64,000 nucleotides of DNA from Kitasatospora sp. GP82 (lineage in GTDB: Bacteria > Actinomycetota > Actinomycetes > Streptomycetales > Streptomycetaceae): positions 186,001 to 250,000 of the forward strand of contig NZ_JARZAJ010000003.1 in the NCBI RefSeq assembly GCF_029892105.1. Direction: 5' to 3'. Both the position numbers and the translations under genes were made by a program. Below, in pieces: positions 24,701-33,767 of the stretch; position 1 is the stretch's first letter, and every line of letters starts with the position of its first letter. The notes beneath the pieces were generated by a model. It made no database searches, was not told the DNA's origin, and saw nothing but the letters and a program-made list of their open reading frames with translations.

Positions 24701-27700
24701 TGGTCTGACGGCCCAACTGGTCGTACAGCCAGGTCCAGGTGGTGCCGCTGGGGTCGGTCAGCTTGGTGAGGTGTCCGGCCGGGTCATAGGCGTAGGTGGT
24801 GGCGTCGTAGCCGGTGAGCGTCTTGTCCTTGTACTGACGCAGTTCGGTGGTACGGCCGGCCGCGTCGATGATGGTGGTGGTCGGGGTGCCGCCGTCGGGC
24901 GGGGTGACAGTGACGCGGTCGCCGCCATAGGTGGTGAGGGTGCTGGCCAGCGGTTTGCCGACACCGTTGCCCGCGAGCACCGTGGTTCCGTTGGCTCGGC
25001 CGAGGCCGTCATAGGTGGTGGCGGTCTGGGTTTCGACGCCGGTGGCGTCCTCGACCTTCAGCAGGGTCGTGGTGGGTGCACCGGTGGAGTAGTAGGGGGC
25101 GTAGGTGAGAGCAGCCTGGCCGCGTGCGTCGTAGAAGACATCGGTGAGGATGCGCCCGCCGCTGTCCCCCGGCGCCTGGGTCTGGCGGGCTCGGCCGAGG
25201 CCGTCGTAGAGCGTGTACGAGGTGTCCTGGGAGCCGTCGGCGTTCAGACTCTTGGTGGTCACCGCAGTGATCTTGCCGCTGGCGAGGAGGTACTGGAACT
25301 CGCTGTTGGGGTTGTCGCCGTTCGCCTTGGAGCGGTCGGGGAGCCAGATCTTGAGAGTGCGCCCGAGAGGGTCGTAGAGCACATCGGTGCGCCGGTTGTT
25401 GGTGTCGATCGTGGCGACAGGCAGACCGCGCGCGAGGTCGAACTCGGTGGTCGTGCTCTGGGACGTGCTCGGATTGCCCGCAGTGGCGGGCGGCCCGGTG
25501 ACGACCGAGGTGACAGGTCGGCCGACAGCCGGGGTGTATACCGTCGAGCTGGTACGGGCGTTCGGGGAGGCCGTGGTCACCGGTGCAGTGGCGTCGGTGG
25601 TGTCGAACACCGTGGTGGAGGCCAGGCCCGTCGCACTGACCGCGCGGCCGTACTTGTCGTAGGTGGCCGTGTTGTCGAGATAGGTGGCGCTCGTACCTGT
25701 GCGCGCCTTCAGGGTGTGGGTGAGGGTCGGCAGGCCCTTGGTCGGTGCCGCACCGTACGCCTGACCGTCATAGCGGGTGCGCACATCGGACAGCACAGCT
25801 GAGGTGCCATCGGTCCGAGTGTCCCTGTTGACGGTCACGGAGCACTTCACGGCGACGGTCTCGGCATGGATGGCGCCGGTGAGGATCCACGCGGTGGTGT
25901 TGTCCGCGTATGTAATGGCTGTGCACTTGTCGTCGGCCGTGTCCGTGCCGTCGCCGAGGCTCTCGACCTGAACGGAACGGCCGTAGTTGTCGTAGGTGTT
26001 GTTGGTGCGGGTCTCGCGCCACTTGACGCCGGCGCCGTCATCCAGGGAGGTGAGTGAGCGGAGGCTGCTGGTACCGGTGAGGTTGGCGGTGCTGGTGCCC
26101 CAGTCCATCTCCCGCTTGGCGGTCTCCTTCTTCCACGGAGTCCTCACCGTCTTGGCGAGGACCTTGCCGGCGGGCTTGTCGAACTGCTCGGTCCGGTACT
26201 CGTACCCGGCCCAGGCAGCGTCGTCGACGATGCTGTTGCCCTCACCGTCGCTGGTGGTGACGCTGCGCTTCCTGGTCTTGTCCGCAGGATCGGTCCGGTC
26301 TCCGTCCATGCCGCGCAGGAAGAAGTGGTCCGCCTGGGTGGACATGGCGCTGGTGCCGCCGGTCTGCACGCGGGTCTGGGCGTAGCCGCGCCACTGGGAC
26401 CAGGTCTTGAGCTTCTCCTTGGTGATGCCCTGGTCGTCGTCGTAGTGCCACGCCGGGTCACCGAGGTACGTGTAGCGGGTGAGCATGTCGGGTGCGCCGC
26501 CGGTGCGGTCGGTGGTGATGACCGTGTTGACGACGTACTTGTTGAACCACTCGGTGGTTACCGGCTCCTTGAGTGAGGGCTGGTACATCTGCGGAAAGCA
26601 GAGGGTCCTGTTGTCCTGCGGGATGGGCAGGCTGCTCCAGGTGCAGGGTGCGGCGCTGTAGTTGACATCGACCTGGCCACCGAGTTCGTCGGTGACGGTG
26701 CTGAGCCGCTGCTTGATGAACGCCGCGCGTCCGTCACCGACCTTGTCGAGACGGTTGACGAGCTGGGTGTAGGCGAAGGTCGTCTTCGGCAGCGTGATGG
26801 TCTGCTTGTCGCCTCCGACGTGTTCGACGGAGTCGAGCAGGAGTTGGTAGTCGAAGTCTGCGGTGCCCCACCTGTGGGTGAGGTTCCAGGTATCGGTGGT
26901 CTGGTAGGTCCCGTCAGCCTGGAGTGTGCCGACGGCGATGCCGGTCAGGCGGGTACGGGTGAAGAAGGATGGGGCCAGTACGGTGTCGCAGTCGGTGTTG
27001 TCCTTGCAGGTCTGGTCCCACGGCGTGTCGTACCAGTACTGGCGGTTGGCGTCGATCTTCGAGCCGTCGCAGCGACCTGCGGTCGTCTCCAGGCAGCGTT
27101 CGGCTGTCTTGAAGGTGACCTGGGCCATCGGTTTGACGGTTGTGGAGTAGATGTCGGACTGCTGCTGGCCGTAGTCGATGCGCTCCAGGTAGCCGCCGCG
27201 CACGTACTGGGTGTGGTCGGATGCCTTGAGGTTGCGGCCGTAGTTGTTGGTCTCGGGGTGGTACCAGTAGGTGATGTCGTTGCCCTTGGCGTCGATCACC
27301 AGGTCGAGATTCCACCGCCAGCCCTGCTGGCACCAGGAGGAGGCGAAGTCGGCCTTGTTGCAGGGCTCTCCGGCGTTGTTGCCGTAGACCGGGACGGTGT
27401 AGACCGACTTGGTCTCGGGCTTGCCGGCGGTCCAGTTGGAGAGCCGGTTGTAGCCGAAGTAGTAGCGGGTTCCGTCCGGGGTGACGGCGCGGAAGTACTC
27501 GCCGTCGTCGTCTCCGTTGCCCCGGTTCACATCACGGCCGCGGGTGACCTTGGTGTTGTCGTCGCCCTTGATCCGCCACTCGTTCGCACCGACCGGGATC
27601 AGCTCGCCCGAGTGCCCGGCGAAGCTGATCGTGGCGTTGTCGTACGCCCAGCAAAGATCCCCCGGCTCGGTACCGTTGGTCTTCACCCCCTCATCGGCAC

Positions 27701-28733
27701 ACGGCTTGTACGAGCGCTCGATGAAGCCGGGGCTGAGGTCGAAGCCGTCACCGACCCAGGACGCCTGGTTGTTGCTGTTGGCTGTCCGCCCGTCGACTCC
27801 GGCAGAGTTGTACGACAGCCCGAGCTTGGGTGAAAGCCCGCCAGGCATGGCCGGCATCGGCATGTCGTACGACCAGGTGAAAGAGCCGGTGTTGAGAGCG
27901 GTCGACCAGGTCGAGGCTGCGGACAGCGGCGTCACCTTGTAGTCACCTGATGGCCCCGCCGTCGTCGCGGCGGCGGCCAGCAGTGTCACTCCCGCGGCAG
28001 CCGACCTCACGGAAGGTGCCCGTAGCGACGCGGGCGCGGTGGCCCCGACCGTGACCGCATCGGCGGTCACGGTCTGCGTCTCGGTGTTGTTGGTGCCTGC
28101 CAGCGGGGTCTGGGTACGGCACTCCGGCCTGTCCGGGGTGGTCAGCGCACAGTCGGGCAGTTGCACCAGACGCAGCCGCGAGCCGAATGCGCCGCCGCCG
28201 GCCTGGGCGAAGGTGCTGTAGTCGACGCTGACCTTCGCCGAACCGGCCGATTCAGTACCAGCCAGGGTGAACAGGACGCCGTTCACCCCGGCCTTGCGGG
28301 CCTTTTCCTGGTCCAGGACGGTGACTCTCGCCTCCCGCACCGGTGCTTCGGCATCCCGCGCGCCGAGGGCATTCCGCGTTGTTGCTGCCTTCGTGGCCTC
28401 AGGTGCGGCCAGGGCTATCGGCAGGCCCTTCCCCGCCGCCGACTCGGCACTGCTCCCGGGAAGTGCGACGATCGCGCTTCCCGGCTGCGGCCAGGACGTC
28501 CTCGCCTTCTTCGGGTCGCTGACAGTAGTGTCGGCCTTGAGCTCTTTGGCCTTGGCTGCTGAGCCCTTGACCGGCTTCTCCGACGACGGCACCCGCGGCT
28601 TGCTGTAGGACGCCGCCGCTGCCGCGCTGATTGCAGCAGGGATCGTGGGAAGAAGCGAGCCGACCAGTGCCGCCGCCATGACGGAGGCAACTCTGGTCCT
28701 TGGCCGTCGTTTCCGGGAACTACTTGTACTCAC
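21708..28733 (-). CDS. secreted RHS-repeat polymorphic toxin with HINT and Fic/Doc-type tip
   Basis: A 2341-residue exported giant. Order: Sec-type signal (basic RKRRPRTR then a hydrophobic run), an N-terminal beta domain, many YD/RHS repeats (for example TYDGLGR, YDQLGRQ, YDGLGRA), and the RHS core LGARDYDPTTGRFISVDP ending near residue 1912. A linker follows, then a HINT autoprotease domain from Cys2079 (NSFPAGTRVLL, TSTDHHPFW) to HNT at Asn2220, and a C-terminal toxin of about 120 residues with HMFNNGNKRTA at His2284. That motif is the Fic/Doc active-site loop (HxFxxGNxxR). Start GTG 28733 follows AAGGA. The RHS shell would hold the toxin until HINT cleavage. Confidence 0.85.
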   Translation of the reverse strand: MSTSSSRKRRPRTRVASVMAAALVGSLLPTIPAAISAAAAASYSKPRVPSSEKPVKGSAAKAKELKADTTVSDPKKARTSWPQPGSAIVALPGSSAESAAGKGLPIALAAPEATKAATTRNALGARDAEAPVREARVTVLDQEKARKAGVNGVLFTLAGTESAGSAKVSVDYSTFAQAGGGAFGSRLRLVQLPDCALTTPDRPECRTQTPLAGTNNTETQTVTADAVTVGATAPASLRAPSVRSAAAGVTLLAAAATTAGPSGDYKVTPLSAASTWSTALNTGSFTWSYDMPMPAMPGGLSPKLGLSYNSAGVDGRTANSNNQASWVGDGFDLSPGFIERSYKPCADEGVKTNGTEPGDLCWAYDNATISFAGHSGELIPVGANEWRIKGDDNTKVTRGRDVNRGNGDDDGEYFRAVTPDGTRYYFGYNRLSNWTAGKPETKSVYTVPVYGNNAGEPCNKADFASSWCQQGWRWNLDLVIDAKGNDITYWYHPETNNYGRNLKASDHTQYVRGGYLERIDYGQQQSDIYSTTVKPMAQVTFKTAERCLETTAGRCDGSKIDANRQYWYDTPWDQTCKDNTDCDTVLAPSFFTRTRLTGIAVGTLQADGTYQTTDTWNLTHRWGTADFDYQLLLDSVEHVGGDKQTITLPKTTFAYTQLVNRLDKVGDGRAAFIKQRLSTVTDELGGQVDVNYSAAPCTWSSLPIPQDNRTLCFPQMYQPSLKEPVTTEWFNKYVVNTVITTDRTGGAPDMLTRYTYLGDPAWHYDDDQGITKEKLKTWSQWRGYAQTRVQTGGTSAMSTQADHFFLRGMDGDRTDPADKTRKRSVTTSDGEGNSIVDDAAWAGYEYRTEQFDKPAGKVLAKTVRTPWKKETAKREMDWGTSTANLTGTSSLRSLTSLDDGAGVKWRETRTNNTYDNYGRSVQVESLGDGTDTADDKCTAITYADNTTAWILTGAIHAETVAVKCSVTVNRDTRTDGTSAVLSDVRTRYDGQAYGAAPTKGLPTLTHTLKARTGTSATYLDNTATYDKYGRAVSATGLASTTVFDTTDATAPVTTASPNARTSSTVYTPAVGRPVTSVVTGPPATAGNPSTSQSTTTEFDLARGLPVATIDTNNRRTDVLYDPLGRTLKIWLPDRSKANGDNPNSEFQYLLASGKITAVTTKSLNADGSQDTSYTLYDGLGRARQTQAPGDSGGRILTDVFYDARGQAALTYAPYYSTGAPTTTLLKVEDATGVETQTATTYDGLGRANGTTVLAGNGVGKPLASTLTTYGGDRVTVTPPDGGTPTTTIIDAAGRTTELRQYKDKTLTGYDATTYAYDPAGHLTKLTDPSGTTWTWLYDQLGRQTKAVDPDSGTTSKTYNDRSEATTVTDGRGKTVATVYDNIGRVLETRDTSATGTLLTSRDWDPAGNKGLLNSSTRYVTLSGTTYQYKTSYSFYDQLGRPERTTVTVPSVPGQEALAGDYISATSYRFDGLPTGMSLTPAGGLATEAVVFTYDNLHRVTAATGSGQIPYLTDQKYSLTGKPLQATFSNGTAGKDIYVTNDYEWGTQRLASSRTDQYGISTPARAAVYTYDQVGNVTSLTDTSGTGTDRQCYQYDYLTRLAEAFTPKGLSCPTAPDGASLGGPAPYWSSYTYNTNGTRATETQHDPIGNAALDARTTYTYPVATAARPHSLASTSKVTGALGTPVVQSYSYDTSGNTTARHLQPTAAQSSDQVLTWNSEGRLAKVADTVKTTTGTSITTTSKTTDNLYDADGNRLITHALDTANPATESWTLYLGNTEVKLLKGAGKASATRYIPLGLATAVRTDDNKVTFQVADHHGTAELDIDATTGTLNQRRTTPFGDTRGKAPSTWSGNRGFLGGTSEPTGLTHLGARDYDPTTGRFISVDPILAATDPQSLTGYTYSNNNPLTLSDPSGQRPDGACGGFADSCRTPDGEIMRESWIPHGDGDWEVVIQKSDDAVLPGGVVIPKSTYSEQLLKKTDDNLRLLQKNHTVFGYDPREDYHQYIAASLNACWAISSCSNSEAYKILADQLFDYNFENYAFAGVGDGSFQNSVVGRAMAKEGKLKPRNNSVQSKAGGACNSFPAGTRVLLSDGSSKRIEELKVGDEVVAADPSSGESGARAVDATIVTPDDAAFTTLTLSDGLGQITSTDHHPFWSPSEDRWVDASDLEPGMTLLDAGGGVVRVSAAQHFGKVQAAYNLTIRGLHTYYVLAGNTPVLVHNTGPGCGLGGFKVGVTPDEITGINRGFGGETLLSGSPENTMINASRYDSFWDKSAVVIRDIAGSHMFNNGNKRTAQAVVEQLMERNGVTSGPTSEDLRSVIDRVGKGQLHDIGDISSALRGY

Positions 28734-28854
28734 GTGTCTTCCTTGTCTGGGAATGGAACACGAGGTGCCGAGGTTTTGGCCCCTCGAGGTGATGAGGCGT
28801 TGGAGGAATAAGTCGGGTGGGCCGACCACAGCGCGACCGGCCCAGCCGTGCTGC

Positions 28855-31023
28855 TCAGGGGCCAGGCTGAGTAGGGGTTTCCGCTCCCTTGTAGGCAAGG
28901 CTTGTGATCTGAGCTCCACTCAGTACGCCCTGGTGGGCCCAGACATCGTCCAGCTGCCCGGAGAAGAACTCGCCCCAAGCCGCTCCGGACGTCCTGCGGC
29001 CGAACTGGAGCCCCGAGTAGGCGTGCGGCTTGGCCGCAAAGGACTCGAACGGGCGGACAGCGGTCGCGGTGGACACCCGATCAGTGCAGGAGGCGGCGCC
29101 ATCCGCGCAGACGTTGTTCTCCAGCACACCGTTGACGTACAGCGAGACCCGGTAGGCGAAGGCGTCGTAGACGATCGCGAGGTGGGTCCATCCAGAAGAG
29201 GGCGACGGCTGGGTGTGGAACGCCGAGGTCCTGGTCGGCTTGGTGCTGTCGGCATCGCTGAGTTCCACCTGCCAGCGGTTGGCCACAGCGTTCCAGCGCA
29301 CCACAACGGCGCTGTTGCCATTCGCCCCCGCGAGGGAGAGCACGGTCATGTCCCGCGTCGGCGTGGCGGCAGGCAGCACCCAGCCGGCGAGCGTGAAGCT
29401 CTCGCTCGTGCGGAGCGGAACATCCCGTGCTTCCGCGTAGCCACTGATGCCGTCGAGGTTGAGAGCGCCGCCGAAGACGCCTCCTGCGGCGTTGATCGTT
29501 GCGGTTCCGCCGAGGGTTGCACCCGCGGCAAAGGGACTCTCGTCCGGGGAGACCTTGGAGGTGGCGGTGTTCAGCTTCCAACGGCCCGCGAGCTGGGGGC
29601 GCTGACGGACCATGTCCTTGGCCTCGGTGGCAGTCAGGACGCGGTCGAAGATTCGGACGTCGTCGATGTCACCGCCGAAGAACTCGCCATTGGCGCCTTC
29701 GCGGTTGACGGCGCCCAGTTGGAGCGGTCCGGGCTTGGCCCACGGGGTCGTCTGGGTGTAATCGGACTCGCCGACCAGGTACCCGTTGATGTAGAGGCGC
29801 AGCTTTTTGGCGGTGGCGTCGGAGACGCCCACCAGGTGGATCCACTGGCCGTCGTTGGGTCCGAAGCACGGGGCTCCGTTGACGGTGCTACCTGGGGTGC
29901 AGTCCGGCTGCGTGGTGCGTACCAGGGTGTCGACGCCAGTGTCCTCCCTGTAGCGACCGAAGATCCACTTCTTGTAGTAGGCGGAGTAGTAGAGGGAGAA
30001 CTCGTTGTTGTGTTCTCCGATCTGGGTGATGGCCATCCGGGCCTTGGTGTCGCCGTCGGCGATCTTGGGGAGCTTGACCCAGGTGGAGACAGAGAAGCTC
30101 TTGGTGCCCTCCACCTGCGGCCGGGAGGTACGGGCGTAGCCGGTGGTGCCGTCGAAGTGGAGGGCCTGGCCGGTGACGCCGGTGGTGCTGGTATCGGCGC
30201 CGCCGAAGATGGTGAGCGCGGAGGTCTCAGGGGCGCCGGTGACGGTGGTGCCCGTCTCGTCCAGTTCCCATACGGCCTTGGCTCCGGTGCCAGTGGCGGG
30301 CATGGCGCCGCCCGCGACGATGGCTGCCTCGGTGGCGGTCAGGGCCCGGTCCCAGAGCTTGACCTCGTCGATGAGTCCGGACCAGGGAGCGGTGTAGCCA
30401 CCGCGGTAGCTGGAGCGGCCGAGGTCGAAGGTGCTGCGTGCCGACCACGCCGCAGGGGCCGCGACGGGAGTGGTGGGTGTGCCGTTCACATAGAGGGTGA
30501 GGGTCTTGGCCTTCGCGTCGTAGACGCCTGCCAGGTGGGTCCACTGGTTCACAGCAACAGGAGCTGCGGAGGCGGCAACCTGCCAGGCGTAGCCTGCGCC
30601 GTCCTCGGTGGTGGTCTGAAGGGCCCACTGGCCGCTGCGGATACCGAGGCTGAACGCGCCGATGTACTGGCCGCCCTGGCTGACGGCGGTCCGGGTGCTG
30701 CTCGCGTCGGCGGGGTTGACCCACGCCGAGACGGTGTAGCTGCCGCTGGTGTCCAGCACGCCGGACTGGGCGTGGGCGTAGCTGTTGGCGGTGCCGTCGA
30801 ACTGCAGTGCATTGCCCTTGTGGCCGGCAGTGGAGCTCTTGACACCGGTACCGAGGGTGGCCTCGAAGCCGCCTGCACTCCCGGCCAGCGTCGTGGACCC
30901 GGCCTTGCCGTCCATGGCCCAGCCCGCCCGTTGGGGCTGGCCGGTGCGGACGGCAAAGTAGTAGGTCTCGTCCTCGGACGAGTTGCCGGCGCCGTCGATC
31001 GAGCGCAGGGAGATCCAGTGCAC
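28855..31023 (-). CDS. C-terminal half of a frameshifted triple-LamG secreted protein
   Basis: About 722 residues with three LamG/concanavalin-like jelly-roll domains, each showing the pattern LDGTANSYA, FSVSTWVK or YTVSAWVN, WTHLAGVYD, LYVNG and FGRSS. The first residues (HWISLRSIDGAGNSS) finish a fibronectin-type domain begun by the upstream reading frame, so this is the rest of that protein and not a separate gene. One base restored near 31163 joins them into a single 1433-residue frame. It stands 122 bp upstream of the RHS gene on the same strand, a common streptomycete pairing. LamG modules probably bind glycans or proteins. Confidence 0.7.
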   Translation of the reverse strand: MHWISLRSIDGAGNSSEDETYYFAVRTGQPQRAGWAMDGKAGSTTLAGSAGGFEATLGTGVKSSTAGHKGNALQFDGTANSYAHAQSGVLDTSGSYTVSAWVNPADASSTRTAVSQGGQYIGAFSLGIRSGQWALQTTTEDGAGYAWQVAASAAPVAVNQWTHLAGVYDAKAKTLTLYVNGTPTTPVAAPAAWSARSTFDLGRSSYRGGYTAPWSGLIDEVKLWDRALTATEAAIVAGGAMPATGTGAKAVWELDETGTTVTGAPETSALTIFGGADTSTTGVTGQALHFDGTTGYARTSRPQVEGTKSFSVSTWVKLPKIADGDTKARMAITQIGEHNNEFSLYYSAYYKKWIFGRYREDTGVDTLVRTTQPDCTPGSTVNGAPCFGPNDGQWIHLVGVSDATAKKLRLYINGYLVGESDYTQTTPWAKPGPLQLGAVNREGANGEFFGGDIDDVRIFDRVLTATEAKDMVRQRPQLAGRWKLNTATSKVSPDESPFAAGATLGGTATINAAGGVFGGALNLDGISGYAEARDVPLRTSESFTLAGWVLPAATPTRDMTVLSLAGANGNSAVVVRWNAVANRWQVELSDADSTKPTRTSAFHTQPSPSSGWTHLAIVYDAFAYRVSLYVNGVLENNVCADGAASCTDRVSTATAVRPFESFAAKPHAYSGLQFGRRTSGAAWGEFFSGQLDDVWAHQGVLSGAQITSLAYKGAETPTQPGP

Positions 31024-31076
31024 GCCGGGTTTGTCCGGCAGGACGCTGATGGTGCGCGCCGCGCCCCCGGTGGTGG

Positions 31077-33155
31077 CTATCTCGTTGGCGGCGGAGGGGC
31101 CCGCGTCCAGGCCCCACTGGTACTTGACGGTGTCTTTGGAGGCTGAGCTGATGGTGAAGGCGCGTAGCGTCCGACGCCGTCGACCCAGGCCAGGTCGCCG
31201 CTCGGGCTGCTGGTGACGGGGTAGTCGGAGGCGTTGACGGTGGGGCCGTCAGGTGCGGTGGTGTCGACCAGGACGTAGCAGCCGCTGGCGCCGTCCCCGG
31301 CAGAGGAGGTCGGACCCCACTGGGCACCGTCCCACACGCGCATGTCCCAGGCGATCCTGGTGTTCAGGGGCAGTGAGGAAGGCAGGGTGTAGCTGAACAG
31401 CGAGCCCGAGGCCTTGAAGTCGGTCGGGGCTTCACCGGCGTTGTTGTCGGTCGACCACCAGCGACGCTTCCAGCCGCCCCCGTCCCCGCTGTCCCACGCG
31501 GCACTGAACTGGACCGCGACCGGGTCACCGTCCGGATCGGACGCCTTCGCCGTCACCTGCGGGATCTTGTTGACCCGTACCGTCGTGGCCTGGCACACCG
31601 AACCGGGCTGCATCGACAGATCGCTCATCGACGTCTGACGCGGCGGCAGGTTGTACTGGACCTTCAGGTAGGCGTCGGCACTGAACCTCTTCCACCCGTA
31701 CAGGTCGGACTCGTCCTCGGCCCGCAGACCCAGGTTCAGGTAGTCCCAGCCGTTGTCCGCGACCGTCTGGACGATGCTCTTCACACCGCCGGCACCGAAT
31801 TCGAGCCAATCGCCGGCGCAGCCGTCATAGCCCCTGGCAGTGTCGACCGTCTGAAGATGCTGCTGCCAGAACCCGGACTCCTGGGTCGAGTTCCAGTTCG
31901 TACCCTGGTCGAATCCGCTGGTCCACCACAGCTGCACCGGACGCGCGTCGCACGAGTAGGAGTGTGTCTCGGTCACGTTGAAGCTTGCCGACAGGATGCG
32001 CTTGCCCGCGAACTGAGCCGTCGGCATGCGGTAGAGAACCCGCTGGCGATCCCGCGGCGCGCACCGGGACGTGTCGCCGCAGTAACCGACCCCGAACTCC
32101 CCGACATAGTCGCTGTTGTAGGAGAAGTGCCAGTACGCCTGGGAGTCGTAGTACTGCGACACACCTGCCCACTCCGCGGGGCGTGGAGCGTCCCAGGACG
32201 GGTCGATCATCACCGGGAAGACCGTTGAAGGGTCATCCAGCATCGCCTGGTTAGGCGTCAGCACCAGCGTCTCCTGCGAGGGCGTGACCTCCACCCCCAC
32301 CGGCGCCACCCGTGAGCCCTCACCCGACACCGGAGCGGCAGCGGGACGCGCGGCCGAACGCGACGCCGCCACCGGCGCCGCAGCCGGTTTGGAGGAGTCC
32401 CACATCAACGGCTTCAGAGCCTCGAAGACCGTGCCGCCGGCGCCCTTGTCGACCGCCGACAGCGAACCGTTCGCCTCAGCCCTGATCGTCAGCCCGTCCC
32501 CTTGGAGGCCCAGGCGCAACTGGTCGAGCTCCGGGGCCTTGGCGGCCTCGGCCGTGCGCACGACGACGACCTGGCTGAAGCCGGTCCTGGTCGCCGTCAG
32601 CCTGAGATCCACGTCCGGCAGAATCGACCGGTACTCGGCCGTGGATCCGTCCAGCACCGGCTTGGGCAGTGCCTTGGGCCACGAGAGCTTCAACTCCCGG
32701 CCGGCCCGCGCCATCCGCACGAGGGGCTGCCCGCTCCCGCCTCCGGAGAACTCGATCTCGGACGCTGTCGCTCCCGGCGCCACCGCGCCGCTCGGCAGGG
32801 TGTGCAGCATCGGATCAATGTCCACCCAGGCACCGTTCCTGCGGGTTCGCTGCGGCTGCAGGTACTCCGTGGCGACCAGCTTCCCGTCCGGCTGTGCGAA
32901 CACGTCGCCCGTCTCCGTCCGCATGGCCTCGACCGCGACCGGCTTACCCGTCCGCTTCGCCTCCGCGACTGCCGCACTCTCCGGCGAATCCCCCGGAGGC
33001 TCGGACATGGAGCCGCTACCGCCTGTCGCCGCACCGGCCATCGGGGTCTGCGCCATGCTCGGCACCGTTCCCGCTCCGGCCAACGTTCCGGCGGCGAGGA
33101 CCACCGCCAGCCATCTGCGCGCGGACCACCCCCACCCCGATCTCACATTGACCAC
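31077..33155 (-). CDS. N-terminal half of a frameshifted secreted LamG protein
   Basis: A secreted protein whose signal (SARRWLAVVLAAGTLAGAGTVPSMAQT) follows GTG 33155, which has AGGTG six bases ahead. Then come a long beta domain (WVDIDPMLHTLPSGAVAPGATASEIEF and ILPDVDLRLTATRTGFSQVVVV), a DNRLRE-like coiled strand domain with AYWHFSYNSDYVGEFGVGYCGD, and Ig/fibronectin-type repeats ending LAWVDGVGRY. After that the frame turns to poor sequence (APSPSAQPPKTP) until a stop at 31077. A one-base deletion near 31163 explains it. Whether this is a real mutation or a sequencing error cannot be told here. Confidence 0.7.
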   Translation of the reverse strand: MVNVRSGWGWSARRWLAVVLAAGTLAGAGTVPSMAQTPMAGAATGGSGSMSEPPGDSPESAAVAEAKRTGKPVAVEAMRTETGDVFAQPDGKLVATEYLQPQRTRRNGAWVDIDPMLHTLPSGAVAPGATASEIEFSGGGSGQPLVRMARAGRELKLSWPKALPKPVLDGSTAEYRSILPDVDLRLTATRTGFSQVVVVRTAEAAKAPELDQLRLGLQGDGLTIRAEANGSLSAVDKGAGGTVFEALKPLMWDSSKPAAAPVAASRSAARPAAAPVSGEGSRVAPVGVEVTPSQETLVLTPNQAMLDDPSTVFPVMIDPSWDAPRPAEWAGVSQYYDSQAYWHFSYNSDYVGEFGVGYCGDTSRCAPRDRQRVLYRMPTAQFAGKRILSASFNVTETHSYSCDARPVQLWWTSGFDQGTNWNSTQESGFWQQHLQTVDTARGYDGCAGDWLEFGAGGVKSIVQTVADNGWDYLNLGLRAEDESDLYGWKRFSADAYLKVQYNLPPRQTSMSDLSMQPGSVCQATTVRVNKIPQVTAKASDPDGDPVAVQFSAAWDSGDGGGWKRRWWSTDNNAGEAPTDFKASGSLFSYTLPSSLPLNTRIAWDMRVWDGAQWGPTSSAGDGASGCYVLVDTTAPDGPTVNASDYPVTSSPSGDLAWVDGVGRYAPSPSAQPPKTPSSTSGAWTRAPPPPTR

Positions 33156-33332
33156 TGCACACCTGAGCCTTATGAAGAATTTACGGTTGTGAACGCGGAG
33201 TTTTGTGACGGCTTGACGGTTAGTCAACATTCAATGAGATCAAACAAAGATGGAATCGTGCACGGTCCACATCCTGCATCGTGACCATGCATGACAAACA
33301 CCGACAATCTCTGGCCATGGATGTGCTTGACA

Positions 33333-33569
33333 TCACATACCGGTGACCAGGACCGAGTCGCCGGTCTTCACCGTCAGGGCGGCGCTGCCGGTGTAGACGA
33401 AGATGCCCTCGCTGGTGACCGGGTCGGCGTCGGGGTCGGGGTCCTGGATCCAGAAGCCCTTGGAGCCGTATGCGCGCACGCCGGTGACGATGCCGGGGAC
33501 AGCCGTGACGGTCCTGCCGAGGCTGGGCGAGACACGGGTGCGGCCCTGGATGTCGTGGATGCGGATCGC
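33333..33569 (-). pseudogene. fragment of an ExeM/NucH-like extracellular nuclease gene
   Basis: The minus strand reads AIRIHDIQGRTRVSPSLGRTVTAVPGIVTGVRAYGSKGFWIQDPDPDADPVTSEGIFVYTG...VKTGDSVLVTGM. This is the N-terminal OB-like domain found before the endonuclease/exonuclease/phosphatase domain in secreted streptomycete nucleases of the ExeM/NucH type. It stops at 33333 and the catalytic domain is missing. The upstream 40 codons are not conserved. It is a relic at the edge of the RHS locus. Confidence 0.65.
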
Positions 33570-33767
33570 ATCCCGATCCGATGGATCATCAACATTTTCC
33601 AACACGGACCGCGCTGCGCCACCGACTCGGCCAGAACGATCCGAACAAGTGTCAGGAACCTTGACGCGGACCTGAAACACCGCTGTCATATGTCGTGTTC
33701 CGTTGAAACTCGTTCGGTTTAGTTGCCTTCATCCAGCCTTCGCCCCTCGCCCTGCAGGAGCCGCCCC

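Noticed and set aside
24243..25802. Long plus-strand reading frame inside the RHS gene
   Set aside because: It is antisense to the RHS repeats; its Gly/Val-rich translation is the mirror of RHS codons and has no ribosome site or domain.
33156..33332. Possible small gene between LamG gene and nuclease relic
   Set aside because: Short frames only, with no ribosome site or conserved pattern.
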